Assembly (NCBI GenBank): GCA_015039365.1
Contig: WION01000004.1
Location: forward strand, 1,302,001-1,366,000
DNA from: Amanita rubescens
Lineage: Eukaryota; Basidiomycota; Agaricomycetes; Agaricales; Amanitaceae
Direction: 5' to 3'
DNA: 64,000 bases
This document shows, in pieces, positions 48,574-61,681 of this stretch; the stretch's first letter is position 1, and every line of letters starts with the position of its first letter. The notes under the pieces are model-generated. The model had not been told where the DNA came from. It did not search any database and saw only the letters and a program-made list of their open reading frames with translations. A program made the translations under genes and the position numbers.

Positions 48574-50440
48574 ATGGAGGCATACCGCGACGTTGCTCAT
48601 CTCTGGGATATCCAGAATCCAGCAAACTTCTCTCAACTACCTGACGATGACTTTCTCGCTATGCTTCATAAGCAATATCCATCCTACCCTGATGCCGTCA
48701 ATCCACAGAACATATCTAGATATTCAATCTCAACAGGCGCAACTCCTTCTTCAGACGATGATAGTCCCAGTCCTCCCCATTCGGCGACTAACGATGATCC
48801 TCATGATCCAGCTTTGAAGAGGAAGGCAAGTGATGATGGTTTGGACGACGGCGGTCCAAGCCAGAAGACTCAGCATACACGTACGTCTTTCTTTGCTTTT
48901 ATCGGCGCATATACTTACCAATTCTAGTTCCCAAGAAGGGATCCATCGGCGGCTCTGCTGTTTCCTCTAGGCGCAAATCGGGAGGAACTGGGTCTCTTGT
49001 ACGTCGTTCCTGTGGCGCATATATATATAATCACTGACTTTTCATCAGTCTACCAGGGACGAGACTCGCCTCATGAAGAGGAAAGAACAGAATCGCGCTG
49101 CTCAGCGTGCTTTCCGGGAACGTAAGGAGAAGCATGTAAAAGATGTAGGTATTCCAGCCTCTCATCAAATAACAATCATTAAGCAGATTTTAGCTCGAGG
49201 ATAAAGTTGCGGCGCTCGAAGCAAAGAACGAACAAGCAACGTCGGAAAATGAGAATCTTCGGGATTTGCTTACTCGGTTGCAATCCGAGAACGTTGTGCT
49301 TAAACAGCAGCAACAACCACAGCAGCAGCAGCAGCAGCCATTTACATTCTCGATGCCGCAGAATCCCGGTAATGGACTGGAACTTCAGACCCGAATCAAC
49401 GGCTCCTTCGTAGATTCCCCCATTTTCACACCATCTACTGCTTCTTCCTCTCGGACTCCGACCGCTTTAGCTTCTCCCGAATCGCCAAATTCACCAACCA
49501 AGTATACTAATCCACTGGATTGGAGTTCATTGACGAGCTTCGATCCTTCCATGCTCAACGTCTTGGATGAGTCACCGCAGACTACCGCGACGGACGGAGC
49601 AATGAATATGGATTTTGGCTTCGGTGCAAGCTCCGATGCTTTGGCAGGATTCCCTTTTACTACCATCGCGAGCAATCCCGCCTTCTTCAGTCTAGCATCA
49701 ACATTTGACTCGGGAACGCCGCCCCATCAGGGCGACTTGGCCCCGTCGTCGAATGGCAATCAGTATAACTTTGACTTTGGTTCGTTGGCTCCATGGCCAA
49801 CGTCGAATATTCAAGGATCCATCATTCACCGACTTGTTTAACGGGAGTTACATGTCCTCGAGCAGCTCAGGGCGATTACAATGCATTTTTGCCAGAATCG
49901 GCACCTCTTCCCCGGCACATGGAATCGAACTCCAGTTCGAGTTCTTCCGCTTCCTCTGCCTCGTCCCCTTCAGACCTGTTACGTACACCGGTGTCGGACA
50001 TCGACTCGCACAAGATAGAGTGTCCCAAGTCCAGGGCCGCATGTCAGAAAGCCATTGAAGATGAAGGGCCATCGCCGTTTGCGCCTCCTACACCTCCAAG
50101 TAACACAAGCAACCTATCAGCTGCGCTGAAAAAGACACTAGATAGTAACTCGACGCCTATCATCGCCTGCTCGGGATCCAAGTTCCCAAAGACCCAGCAG
50201 AGCGATAAGAACATTGAGGTGCTCACGGCGTGGCGAACCATTACGTCGAATCCCAAGTTCAAGGTTCGTCAACGTTGCTTGACCAGCCTCAATAGCCTTC
50301 TTACGAGGCCGACCCATTAGGACGCCGACATGAACGAGCTATGTGCTGAATTCACTGCCAAAGCTAAATGCGATGGCACGAAAGTAGTACTAGAACCTCA
50401 GGGTGTCTGCCACATACTTGAGACACTCTCAAGAAAGTAA
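48574..50440 (+). CDS. YAP1: Yap1/Pap1-type bZIP oxidative-stress transcription factor
   Basis: After an acidic N-terminus (MEAYRDVAHLWDIQ) the bZIP basic region reads RLMKRKEQNRAAQRAFRERK, the fungal AP-1 signature QNRAAQRAFRERK, followed by a leucine zipper (LEDKVAALEAKNEQ, ENLRDLLTRLQSEN) and a polyQ tract. Cysteine-rich regions follow: CPKSRAACQ (about 50030) and, in the last exon, MNELCAEFTAKAKC and VCHILETLSRK. In Yap1/Pap1 the C-terminal cysteines form disulfides under peroxide and mask a nuclear export signal, so nuclear import on oxidation is expected. The middle frame breaks twice, at 49809 and 49873; both are mended by deleting one base, after which DPSFTDLFNGSY and GDYNAFLPESA join in order. 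Without this the model would lose the redox domain. An in-frame ATG also exists at 48499. Confidence 0.9.
49305..49340 (+). repeat. CAG/CAA polyglutamine tract in YAP1
   Basis: A run of CAG/CAA codons encodes glutamines just after the leucine zipper, probably length-polymorphic. Confidence 0.8.
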
Positions 50441-51089
50441 TTGTTACATCATAACCCTAATGTCGGGATTTGGAAAACTCCGCATCCACCCATATTTAAT
50501 CCTCCGTTTCGGACCCCATCCCCATGCATGCCACTTCTATCACCAGCCTCGCCGAGTCGGGAGTACCTCACTAAACTTATCGTCCCACGATTGTCAAGGA
50601 TGATTGAAGGCTAACTGAACATCCATGATGGCCGAGATATAGGCAGTAGGTGCGTTTGGGATTGGGGCTGTTCTTTGGAGGGCCACCCGCCTAATTCCCG
50701 CCTCTTGTCTCGGGCTCTCCTGTCTCGCTTTCAACAGCCGTCTATCACCATCGTCTCTTCCTGGCTTGGCTTCTCTCCTTGCAACACCTTTGTTTTTTTA
50801 TTACTTGTCACCCAGGGCGCCATTTGATAACATTTATCTCCGTACCCCATATATATCTCATTAGCTGTGCACAATATTTTATCTATCATGTTGTACTAAA
50901 AGATCCTGTCTTCGCACTGCAAAATAATAAATGGAATTGATCATATCGAACTCTGTTTATTCGCTTCTAATTTAAGGGTTACAGAATACAAACAAAGAAA
51001 AATTGTACAGTTCTCGTAGACAAAAGAAAACCCAGAAAGTGCGTGCATGTGGTAAACGAGACGTCGCTAAGAGAAAGTCAGCAGCACTC
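50441..51089. other. Convergent intergenic, nothing recognised
   Basis: 3' flanks of YAP1 and the SNF2/STH1 gene, with T-rich and A-rich tracts consistent with poly(A) regions. No gene is seen. Confidence 0.6.
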
Positions 51090-54000
51090 TTATTCGTCAT
51101 CACTAGGCGTTAGATATTCCTCGTCGCTAAGCACCTGCTTTCTTCCCGTGCTGCGTCCTCGCGTCGGCGGTGGCCGATCGTCGTCATCCATTGGCGTTAG
51201 TGCCTCCTCGAAAACCCCACCATTATTGAGCGCAGGGGGTGCACCGGGTAGACCGGAACCAACAATGACCCGATCCCACGCAGCGTTAAATACTTTCTCC
51301 ATCTCCTCAGCATCAATGTATACCCAGGACCCTTCCTGGTTATAGGTCCGAGCGTTATTAAACATGAGCATCCAATCATCCCTGAAAGCTTGGACAGTCT
51401 TGTAATAACCGGAGTTGGAACGCTTTTTCAGTTGCGACATTGCGATGGGCTGTGTGATGAGTTGATAATAATCTGGATAGTCCTGTAAATAGAGAATCGA
51501 AGTTAGCTACGTTAAGACACTAGTCGACGCGCAGACCCTTACCCTCTTATCTGGCAGCTCTCGGAAAAGCTCACACCGCTTGCGACCGGTCTCATCTTCG
51601 CAAGCAAGGACGGCTTTGTGACATTCTGAAAACCCCTTCTTCATCTTCTCTTTCACAGCGGGCGATATATCACCGTTGCTATTCTTGGTCTTGCGACGCT
51701 TCTATGGAGCGAATAAGCTATGGTTAGATAGGCGTATGTCAGGTAACGTACCGACTCGTGGTCGTCATCATCGTCCTCGGCTATGGACGGCGTGACGGAC
51801 ATGGATTTGTTTCCGCGTTTCCGCTTTCCGCTAGCTGGTAGCTCAAAATCCGTAGCTTTAGCTTTCCCTTTTCTGCCTTTACGGCCCCGCGAGTCAATAT
51901 CGGACGCCGGTGTAGCCCGAGCTGAGGATTCAGCATCTTTCATCAACTTGGTCACCATGCGCCGCTCTTTCTTTTCGCGAGCGCGTTCAGACAACTCATG
52001 CAGATCCTCGCCTTCCTCCAAAGCCTAGGATATTTATTGGATCAGCCTGTAATATCTATCTTGATTTTCACATTACGTACCATTGCCCAAGCGTCGTCGC
52101 TAAGTCCATCGTTATAACTAACAATATTTCTCCTTCGCTGACCGCGGCCCTCGGGTAACTCCTCTGCCTCCTTAGTGTCGAAGGGTTCATCCGTTCGGTA
52201 ACATTCTGGAAGCTCTTCAAGTTGCATGAGCGGCGGCGGCGGCCTGCCGCGGTTTCCTGCGGTACGCCAATTGTCCAGGATGTCTCGCTCTCGTTTAAGA
52301 TCGAGTTCCCGGAAGAGGGCGCCTTCCCCTTCAGATCGTGCTATCAACTCGTTTAGCTCGTCATCATTCATATCGCCTGCTTCTTCGTTCTCTTCCTCCT
52401 GATCGGCTTCCAAAATAGAACGCTGTATTTAGTTAGCGAACGAGGTCCATGAGGCCGTCAAGGCAATGTGGCATACCAGGAACTCCTCTTGCTCTTCCTG
52501 TGTTGACTTGTTGTCGAATCGCCCAGCTTGAATAACTTTCTGATCTATGTCAAGCTTGAAGTGAGCACGTTGGTACATCGCTTCTTCAACACTCTTTTCA
52601 GTAATGAATCGCAAGATAAGCACAGCCTTGGTTTGACCAATACGGTGCGCACGGTCTTGCGCCTGCAGATCAGCATGAGGATTCCTGTTTGTCAATCGAT
52701 TAAACCAAAAGTCGACATGAAGAAATAGACGCCATGTGCTTACCAGTCACTGTCGAAACTAGAAGCACAAGGTTGTTAATTTCTCATTACCGGAATGAAT
52801 GAATTCTCGCTCACATGATGACTGTGTCAGCTGTCTGCAAGTTCAGGCCCAGACCACCAGCACGCGTTGAGAGAATGAAAACTTTGAATTCTGAATCAGG
52901 CGCATTGAACATTTGCACGAATTGAGCTCGCTCCTCCGTTTTGGTGCCTCCATCTAGACGGAGATGTTTCCACCCCATCATCTTCAGAAAATCTTCCATA
53001 ATGTCCATGACTTTAGTCATCTGGAAGAAGATGAGGACTCGATGTCCAGTAGTGAAGAATTTGGGCAGGATTCGGCTCAGTAATTCGATCTTGCCTGACG
53101 TTCGAACAATCTTTTCGTCTACAAGTCCACTTGGACTGATCTTGTCTTCCACACTCTCAAACAAGAATGGATGTTGACAGATTTTGCGCAGTTGCATGAG
53201 CTCATTGCTGAGACCTTTGACACCCACAGATTTTCTACAAGTCCAGGTAAGAATGAAGGCAATTTTTTAGACTATATCCATACCCTTTGTTGTCTCTACC
53301 ATCTGCAATCATCTTGTGTTTCTTCATCTGCTTGTAAAGCTGGCTCTGTAACGCGCTCATTCGGACCTTGATCACCTTTTCTACTTTGTCTGGTAGTTCA
53401 CTTTCGACATCCTTCTTCAGACGCCTGAGTAAGAATGGTCGAAGCACTTTATGCAAGCGTCTGATGATAAGCAGGGCCTCTTCTTCGTTCAACTCGATCT
53501 TATCGCCAGTACCAGAGTTGGCGAACGGTGTATTAAACCATTCGTCAAACGACTTGACTGAGTTGAAGATTTTAGGCAAGACAAAGTTGAGAAGGGACCA
53601 AAGTTCAGGAAGGTTGTTTTGCAAAGGAGTACCGGTGAGAATGAGGCGGTAACGAGAATGATAGTACGTAGTGAGAGTTTGTGCCAACTTAGACTGAGTA
53701 TTCTTCATACGATGTCCCTCGTCTGCAACGGTCGTCATTATGATTGCATATGCCGTTGATGAAATGATTTACCAATAATCATATGGACCCACTTGAGCTT
53801 GCTTAGATGCGGACGGTCCTTGATAATGTACTCATACGTAGTCAAAAGGACCTGGAATTGTCCCATACGCAGCTCATTCTGTAGGACGCGACGTTGAGCA
53901 GGGTTGCCCTTGTACGAAATGGCTTTGATATCAGGAGCCCACTTGGCAAATTCACCTGACCAATTAGTCATAGTCGAGAGCGGTACTATAACTAGGTAAG

Positions 54001-56028
54001 GGCCTCGTTGTTTCTTGACCTCGATCAAGAAAGCGACCAGAGAAATGGTTTGAATTGTTTTTCCAAGACCCTGCGCAAGTTTTATGTTTTGAGAATTTTG
54101 CCGAAATATGGAATGCTTACCATCTCATCTGCAAGAATTCCGTTCAACCTGTTGTTGTACAAGCTCACCATCCACTGCAAGCCCTTGAGCTGATACTCTT
54201 TCAGCGTTCCACCAATCAGCAATCTCGGCTGGTGCGAAACCCTCTCAGTGATTCTGTGAGCGACAGCGTAATAGTCAATCCTCCTGTCTTCTGTCGGATC
54301 ATCAATGGCTGCCTTTGCACCAAACGTAGCTTCAGAAGTCGGGCCGTCCTCTGTCTCCCAGTTAACGGTGAGAGTGACACTCTCACTCTGCTGGGCAACG
54401 ACGGCTTGGGCAAGAGAGTCGAGATAGGCGTCCGTTTGTTTGAGAAGATGGGTAATGCGAGTATCCTTGGCGGTGTCAATGAGTTTCATGTATGCCTCTT
54501 CATCGTCAGCTTTGAGAGCCTTGAGACGCTCCTTGGCGAGCCGTTCTATCCGTTTCTGCTCCTCTTTCTCCGTGTGTGCATGGAACGCGAGCACGGCGCG
54601 ACCAAGGCGAACGACGCGATCTTGCGCAGTTCGACAGGCATTCATCACTTCACGGCCGTGGTTGCAAATAACTTCAAGCTGCTCGACGTGCTTGTGCTTG
54701 GCACGACGCTCGCGCTCGGCACGTTGCTTACGTTCGAGTTGTTCCGTCATGCGTGCATCGCGTATTGTTGGCTTCTTCACCCGGCGGAACTCGGTACGAT
54801 TTAGGGGAAGCATAGAACCATGTGCAAGTCGTTCGGCGACAAGAGCACGAAGAGCGCGTTGCTTATCTAGCAAACGCAGTGCTTTCAGCTCAATGGCAGC
54901 TCGAAGCTTGCCATGTGCAGTGGGCGGTGGGATAATAAGGGAACGTAACGTCTGTTCTGCGGGAGTAGCGTTTTCCTTATTTTCGATGCTTGTCTCGTTT
55001 TCAAAGGGATTATCGTCCGCCAGACCGCCATCACCGATAGTTGAAGGTAAAGCCTCAAGCTCGCGAATACGTTGCTGCATACGTGCTTCCACGTAACGAT
55101 CACGTTCATTCAGTATCTGGTGAGCATCAAGGCCCAGGGGCATCAGGGTAGGGATTAGAAGGCGCTGTAAACGAGTAGCGAAAAGTTTGGGGTCAGCATC
55201 AGCAGGGCGCTTGAGGTGCGTGAATGGGTGTCGGAAGGCATTGTACGGGTATACACCAGAGTTGACGTTATTCTCGAAGAACGGACCATTGGGTAAGTCA
55301 GCTGAGGTAGCCAAGTCTATCTTTTGCTGATCTTCTGATTTGATATTGGCGTTAGATGATGCCTGCGATGGTTCGGTAGCAGGAGATGTGCGAGTATCTG
55401 CAGGGAGGCCTGACACAGTACCGTTTGTCGGCTGCTGATTCGAGAGAGAGTCATCTTTGGAAGCCTTGACAGCAGCATCCACGATGCGCGACTGTACATC
55501 CGGGCCTTGCAATGTCTTTTCTAGGTCCTGAATAGCAGTATTCGGCACCCTCATTGCTTGCTGCAGATGTTCCGGAACAGCGCTGCCCCGAGATAAAAGT
55601 TTGAAAGCTTGAATTTGTGCCCTAAGTGGGCTGACAAGTTCTGCGGAGAAGGGTATTGGGGTTTGCGGAGAAGCAGGATATGACTGTGTGGATGGGGATG
55701 AACCATTGGGGACAGGCTGCTGGATGTGGCCATTCGTGGCGGGTTGTTGAGAGAGGTTGAGGTTTTGAGCTCTGCCTAAAAAGAGAGAGTGAAGGAAAAG
55801 CGGGTGACAAAAGTGTGTGGGACATACTCTGGCTTATGGCAGAAATGTATTTGAGCAGCTGGTCGAGCTCATTTGGTGATTTCTGCTCATGAGGGTTTTT
55901 CTTTAGAAAATTGACGCGCTGTGTAAGGTGAGCGGGAGAGCGAGGGAGAGTGAACGCGGTGAACTTACGAGAATGATTTGTTGAATGTCAGGAAGCTGCT
56001 GCTGCCTGGGCTGCACTTGCGCCGACAT
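51090..56028 (-). CDS. SNF2: SWI/SNF-RSC chromatin-remodelling ATPase (Snf2/Sth1 type)
   Basis: The catalytic motor that slides or evicts nucleosomes. Domains in order: QLQ ([20 protein letters not shown]), an HSA-like basic region ([20 protein letters not shown]), the helicase core with [24 protein letters not shown] (Walker B, DEGH) and [20 protein letters not shown], and the second lobe with [32 protein letters not shown] and [12 protein letters not shown] SnAC region ([10 protein letters not shown]) follows. The C-terminal bromodomain contains [15 protein letters not shown] and [20 protein letters not shown], with the conserved Asn-Ala-Arg-x-Tyr-Asn of acetyl-lysine binding. This is the full Snf2/Sth1 layout; whether it serves SWI/SNF, RSC or both cannot be told. 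Start [17 protein letters not shown] at 56028, 127 bp from divergent KU80. Confidence 0.95.
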
Positions 56029-56155
56029 TCTTGCTTACAGTATCAGCAAAACCACGATTCACCCGCTTGTCACGGTCACGATACCAGTAACACATCACGT
56101 GTCCTCCCTAATTTCGCGCGCGTCGCTCTGACGTGACTCGCGTCTTACTTCCATC

Positions 56156-59100
56156 ATGCCAGCTGAGCGCGCAGGCGTAAGTACCAGCCTATCCACATTC
56201 AGTTTTCCACATACATCGTATTTCAGTACACAGTTACCATGTTCGTTCTGGACATTTCTTCGTCTATGGCGAAAAGAAGGATAGTCGACCTCCCACCTGG
56301 CCCAGGTGGCGAGAAACGCTCAACCGAGATGTCCAATCTCGAATGGGCTCTCCGCTTTGTCAAGACTAAGACTCAGGAAATGGTAAGCGCATATCTTGCT
56401 CTCCAAACAGCTCTCAACTCTCAGTAGATCTTCGGTGGCAGAAAGACAGAGAAATGTGGCGTTATTATCTTTGGCTCTGAAGGTGATAATACCGCATCCA
56501 TCCTTTTTCAGAGCTAAAGGTTTGCCCCAGACACGAAGAATATTGTCAACGACAAGGGTGACGGGTATGATAACGTCTACGAATACATTGAAATCGCGCA
56601 ACCCAATAGCGGCACAATTACCAAGCTCGATGCCCTTCAGCCGTCTACAACAGCTGGAGACCGTAAGTACTAGCTATATTTACTTCATTTCAGCTCAGAA
56701 GAAAAACAGCTCTCGACGCTCTCATCGTTGGTATCGAGACTCAGGATGAATTCCTCGCCAAGAAGAAAACTTGGACGCGCAAGATTGTACTAGTTACCAA
56801 CGGAGAGTCCCCCGTCGAAATGGAAGATTGGCAGGCTGTATCCAATAAAATGAATGCACTAGACATCTCTCTCACAATCATGTACGTCCTACCGAGCTGT
56901 TCCGTATTTTATTCGCAATTCATGGATCAGCGGCGTTGACTTCGATGACCCTGAGTATCCCTACGAGGAGCCTGACAAGTCCGTGATCAAGGTAAGATGA
57001 AAAGCCTTCGGTAACCATGATCATTCAAATCTTTGTAGAGGACAAACGAGAAATTCTATCATGAATTTGTCACCTCCTTGAAAAATGGAGTAGTAGGAAC
57101 TTGTGCCTTTGCCCTACAAGAAATTATGCGTCCAGACATACGTAGTGTCAAATCTGCCCTTTTGGCTACCGTCCTTCGTCTAGGTGATGTGGAAGGAAAG
57201 CCGGAAGAAGCGATAGAAATACCTGTCAAGATAAGCAAAGCTACTGCTATTGCGCGGCCTAAGGGCTGGAAGAAATTCGCCGCGAGAAGCAAAGGTACCG
57301 GAATGGAAGATGATGGCGCGGAGGAAAGGGTGGAATTTGCGCAGTTGAAAATGCGCACAGAATATTATGTCGATCGTAGCGGGGATCATGGCGAGGATAG
57401 TGACGAAGACATCAAAATGGAAGATGACGAAGAAAACTTGTTAGATGGCCCCAGTACTGAGGGACAAGGCAAATCCAAAAATGAGCACCTCGAGAAAGTG
57501 GAAAAAGAGGAGCTTATCAGAGGATTTAAATACGGGTCGACTTATGTTCCCTGTCCTGATGGGCAATTCCCAAAGCTCCCGACGCGCAAAGGGATTGAGA
57601 TGTGTGGCTTTTTTTCCAGCAAGAATGTAAGTCTTTTTGTGAATAACAAGTCTCTTTTCTAGCTCAGCTACCTTTCAGTTCCGACGAGAATATCTTATGG
57701 GTGAGATCTCGTACGTCTGGGCAGAACCAAGCTCGCCCCATCAACAAGCTGCACTTTCGAGCATTGTGCAGGCAATGTATCAGAAAGGTTCCATGGCCAT
57801 CACTCGATTGGTAACCAGGGATGGCATGGATCCAAAGATGGGCGTTCTTTATCCGACTGTGTTTGAGAAAGTGGATTGCTTCCTGTGGGTACAGGTGCGT
57901 TGTCTGACGTAGGTTGGCATATAACGTCTCATTCCCTCTTAGATGCCCTTTGCAGACGATGTTCGCAAATACTCATTTGCATCACTGGAACGTCTGGTCT
58001 CGAAAAAAGGAGATATCCTTACTTCCCACCCTTACCTTCCTACCACAGAGCAACAGTCAGTCATGGACTCCCTGGTAGATGCAATGGATTTGATGGATGC
58101 AGGAGACAAAGACGAAGAAGGGTCAGTCAAGCCACTTTAACATTTCACGGACTAATTAGTTTCATTAGAAACCGTCAACCATGGTTTGACACACGGCTTT
58201 CTTACAATCCTTCGCTCCATCGAGTTAAGCAGGCCCTTCTTCACTGCGCTGTCGTTGCAGATATTACCAAAAACCCACTCCCTCCGCCACATCCTGAACT
58301 CTTGAAGTATTTTGATCCGCCTCGCCGCGTTACCAAGCGGACAAGATCTGTTGCCGACGAATGCAAGGAAATCTTCAAAGTAAAAGAAGGTGAGGAGTTT
58401 AAAGGCCGGTGTGATGTGGTGGTTAACTCTTTTGCTGGAATCAAGTTCCGAAGAAAGTGGCTGCAAAGACCAGGAAGGATGGACATGCTTTCGCAGAAGA
58501 TGACGACGGAGAGCTCCTGCTCCTTGATGGAAAACCAGAACTAGCAAAGGGTCAATTGCAGGCAGTAACTACGCCGAGTACTTCGCCCTCCAAAGCGAAA
58601 GACAAAGCCAAGGCCATCAAATCCGAAGACAGTGAAACAGAGGATGATGAGGAGTTTGTGCATGTTGAAAAGCCATCGCTTGCATCAGACAAGAAATCGG
58701 CTGCACGTCAGCATGCGCAAAAGGCAATGCCCTTTCCAACACCCGCGAGGTCGGCATCACCCATGGATGTAGATGACGAAATTGATCCTGGTCGTGCGCC
58801 TGGTCGAATCATTGGAACTACGAACCCTTTAAAGGACTTTCGAAAGAATCTTGAACACGGCGATGTCGTAAGCAAAGCCGTGGAAGACATGGGATACGTC
58901 ATTAGCGAGATCGTAATGAAGCCATTTGCATGGAGACGAACGGATGAACTTTTGGAGTGTTTGAGAGAGATGAGGAATGTTGCTCTACAGGTGTGTCCCT
59001 TCTGTATGAGATGAAGGTGTCAAATTTACATGACTTGTAGGAAGACGAGATCGATACATGGAATGCGTAAGTTCATGGTCACTGTAGGCCTAAACGAAGT

Positions 59101-59306
59101 AATTTATTACTTCCAGCTTCATGAAGGATTTCAAAAACAGGTGTTTAGCCAAGGGTGGCAATCAAGAATTTTGGAAACAAGTCAAAAAGGCTGGCCAGCA
59201 GCTCGGCTTGATTAGTGATATTGAGGCAGTTCGACACGCCGGTACATCTACGGTGTCCGAAAAGACAGCCCTACAGGTACGTACTTCTCAGGCCTTGTTG
59301 GAGTGA
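56156..59306 (+). CDS. KU80: Ku80 DNA-end-binding subunit
   Basis: The large subunit of the Ku heterodimer, which loads on double-strand breaks for non-homologous end joining and caps telomeres. The vWA-like N-terminal domain starts YTVTMFVLDISSSMAKRR and continues with KCGVIIFGSE, NDKGDGYDNVYEYI, KIVLVTNGESPVEM and SLTIIGVDF. The beta-barrel core includes EELIRGFKYGSTYVPC, MGVLYPTVFEKVDCFLW and YSFASLERLV. A C-terminal acidic/Ser-rich linker leads to DFRKNLEHGDVVSKAVEDMG, an alpha-helical domain (FMKDFKNRCLAKGGNQEFW) and the end. The last codons are uncertain: either the stop at 59306 or, if GTACGT at 59277 is a donor, a final exon encoding FFA ending at 59336. The first exon is MPAERAG at 56156. 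Confidence 0.94.
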
Positions 59307-59403
59307 CTCTGACGCTCAGTATAGTTCTTCGCTTAACTGGCTCTAATCTCGTTGACGCTTTCGTTTCTCATTGTAATTTACCGCCGTATACAATATGATA
59401 ATA

Positions 59404-61601
59404 TTAACTTCTACCCCACCAACCACCAAGTAAACCGCCGAGGCCTGAGCGTGTGTGTGCTTGTGGCTCTGGAGTAGCTGGCCTCACTTCCTCCACTTTA
59501 GTCTTTGGTTGTACTTTCTTCTCGGATACGGGCTGTGGTGCAGAAATTATGGCGGCTTCAATAGGCTCGGGAGCCGGTGGTTTTTTACCAGCCCTCTCTA
59601 GCAGCCTGTCCATGTCTAATTCAACATAGTTGAGCGCGATGTTGAAGAACGTGGGTTTCTTGTATGTTTCAGCCCCTTCGTCGTCAAGGGCACCTCCGTT
59701 ATGCGCATACCAATCCCTCTTGAATTGCAAGCCATCAGCAGAAAGCCCCGTTTCGAGCTCTTTCATATCAGTATTGTTTAGAGGAAAGAAGCAAGGAGAC
59801 GAGTCGGATATGGGATCGCGGTTGGCCAGAGATAAAGTGTTAATGGTTTCTCGAATATGAATATTCGCATGTTGAATTAATGTTAAAACTTCTGCATATC
59901 TTTTAGCAGGCGTATAACAGCGTGCGAGGTACAAACACCTGTAACATCTATTAGCCGAATAGAATCGGGTTTGTCACTTATGGTCACTGACCTCCTTGCT
60001 CTGGTAAAACATGCCCTCGCCTCCACCGCTGCCGCCAGATCCGGATTGTCATCGACAATGCTAAGGACCCGCATCTGATTAAGGCTTTGCAGGACTGTAT
60101 CAAGAACTTTGACAACAGCCGGGTATAGTCTGCTATCGACCTGTTCTGGCTTGAGAACCTTGGCCACTGGCATCTTGGAGCTACGCGTCATCCCTGGACG
60201 AGACCCTGGCTGACTGGAAAGGATGGCAGAGATGAGAAGAAGGTCTCTCTCTATACGCTTCGATAGAAGTTGATAGACGATATATGCGTGTACGAAATGG
60301 AGGGTATGTTGGCCACTTTGTGCAGCGTGCGCTTGCAATGCGTCTGCATTCGACCCGGTCAACTGTGCTAGATCAATGTCGAGCCAAATAAGGCGAAATG
60401 TCGACGCGTACCTGCTCTGCCTCTTTAAGTTTCCTAGCTACATCTTCTGCATCACTAAGCGCTAGCAGAATGGCATCGTAGGCAGCAACGCCCTTCTTTG
60501 TCCTGTTCTCTTTCTTCGTTCGTTTTTTTTTGTCTGTCAAGGATTCTCCAGGCAAAGGTTGGTCGCGCAAACGAAGTTCAGCTTCTGCTTCCTGTACCTT
60601 GAGAAGGACATCAACAAGTTCGGGATTACGTATCGATAACGGCTGCCGTTCCCAGAATATAGCTTGCAACCGTTTCCTGGATGCATCCTGCGCACTTGCT
60701 TTGGATTCCGTTCGCAATTTTGCAACTAACGCGTCGAAGCCCTCCACTAATCTCCCTTTGTGGGCAGGAGCAATTTCAGCGACAATTCCGTCGATATCAT
60801 ATGCTTTCTGCCTTCCCAATTCGTGTGCACAGTATCGTATTTCAGGTCCAATTTCGTCAGAAAACATGGTTGCTAGAGCTTGGTCACGGCTTGTAGTCGC
60901 AGACGCTGCCAACTCGTCCAACAAGCTCCGCGCAACGCTCAACAGCGGTAATGCATCTTCAAACTCGTCGCGGTACCGAAGAAAGCGACCATTGAGAATG
61001 AGAGTGTAAATAGTCACCTGAATAAGGTTCTCCGCAGAAAAACGATCTGACGTATACAACGTCTGACAATGCGACAGTAACTGTGTCGACCAGTTCACTG
61101 AGCGTCGGAAGCGTCCCGTAGCGCTGTGCCTGAGAGTTCCTGCGCGATCTGCATTCCTTGTCTGCAAGGATGACTTGTAGAGCTCTTGAGCATATGCCCA
61201 AGCGCGTTCTGTCTCGAGCAGGAGCAGTTGCAGGCTAAACTTCATCAGTTTGACTTCATTGGAGTGTTAATAGCCTTACTGTCCGTCGCGAATGATATCC
61301 GGAGTGAGAGGAGGAAGTTTTTTAAATTCTCGTCCTTTGCCATGGGTTAATTTGAGCGTAGACCTAAGTCGGTGAGTGCGGTTCGCACAGTGCTTTCTGT
61401 TCGTGGCATTAGGATGTCCTGCGGTAAGTTTATGCTATCGCATGCACCTGTAGCGGTTGAAGTCATCATAACGCAATCCATGTGCGCTTCTTTGCTCGTT
61501 GACGAGATGGAGCGCTGGTATATTGTAGTTAAGAAACGTGTCGATTCACGATGAATCTAAGCACCTTGGAATACTACAACGGGTGCCGTTGTGTCTGTCA
61601 T
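59404..61601 (-). CDS. SRP68: Signal recognition particle subunit SRP68
   Basis: The RNA-binding subunit of cytosolic SRP, which with SRP72 stabilises the S domain of SRP RNA. The first exon is MTDTTAPVVVFQ (start 61601). It is joined by short introns to ALHLVNEQRSAHGLRYDDFN, RYRKHCANRTHRLRSTLKL and GKGREFKKLPPLTPDIIRDG, the highly conserved RNA-binding head of SRP68. Next come ETERAWAYAQELYKSS, a TPR-like helical array, KAYDIDGIVAEI and LTGSNADALQAHA. The C-terminal part (CLYLARCYTPAKRYAEVLTL, PTFFNIALNYVELDMDRL) precedes a Pro-rich tail ending GGLLGGWWGRS. The junction near 61250 (IRDG to FSLQLLL) leaves phase ambiguous, possibly by one base. It is divergent from GET3, with 80 bp between start codons. 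Confidence 0.94.
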
Positions 61602-61681
61602 GATGGTGGATGTTATCTGAGTGTTGTGTTTGTCCCTTCAATGTGTCCGATAGTAAATCAAAACTTCCCTAACCAACCACC

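Noticed and set aside
54055..55096. Long plus-strand open frames opposite the SNF2/STH1 gene
   Set aside because: Antisense shadows of the conserved ATPase exon, without motifs.
60530..61009. Plus-strand open frame opposite SRP68
   Set aside because: Shadow of a Lys/Glu-rich coding exon; SRP68 motifs are clear on the other strand.
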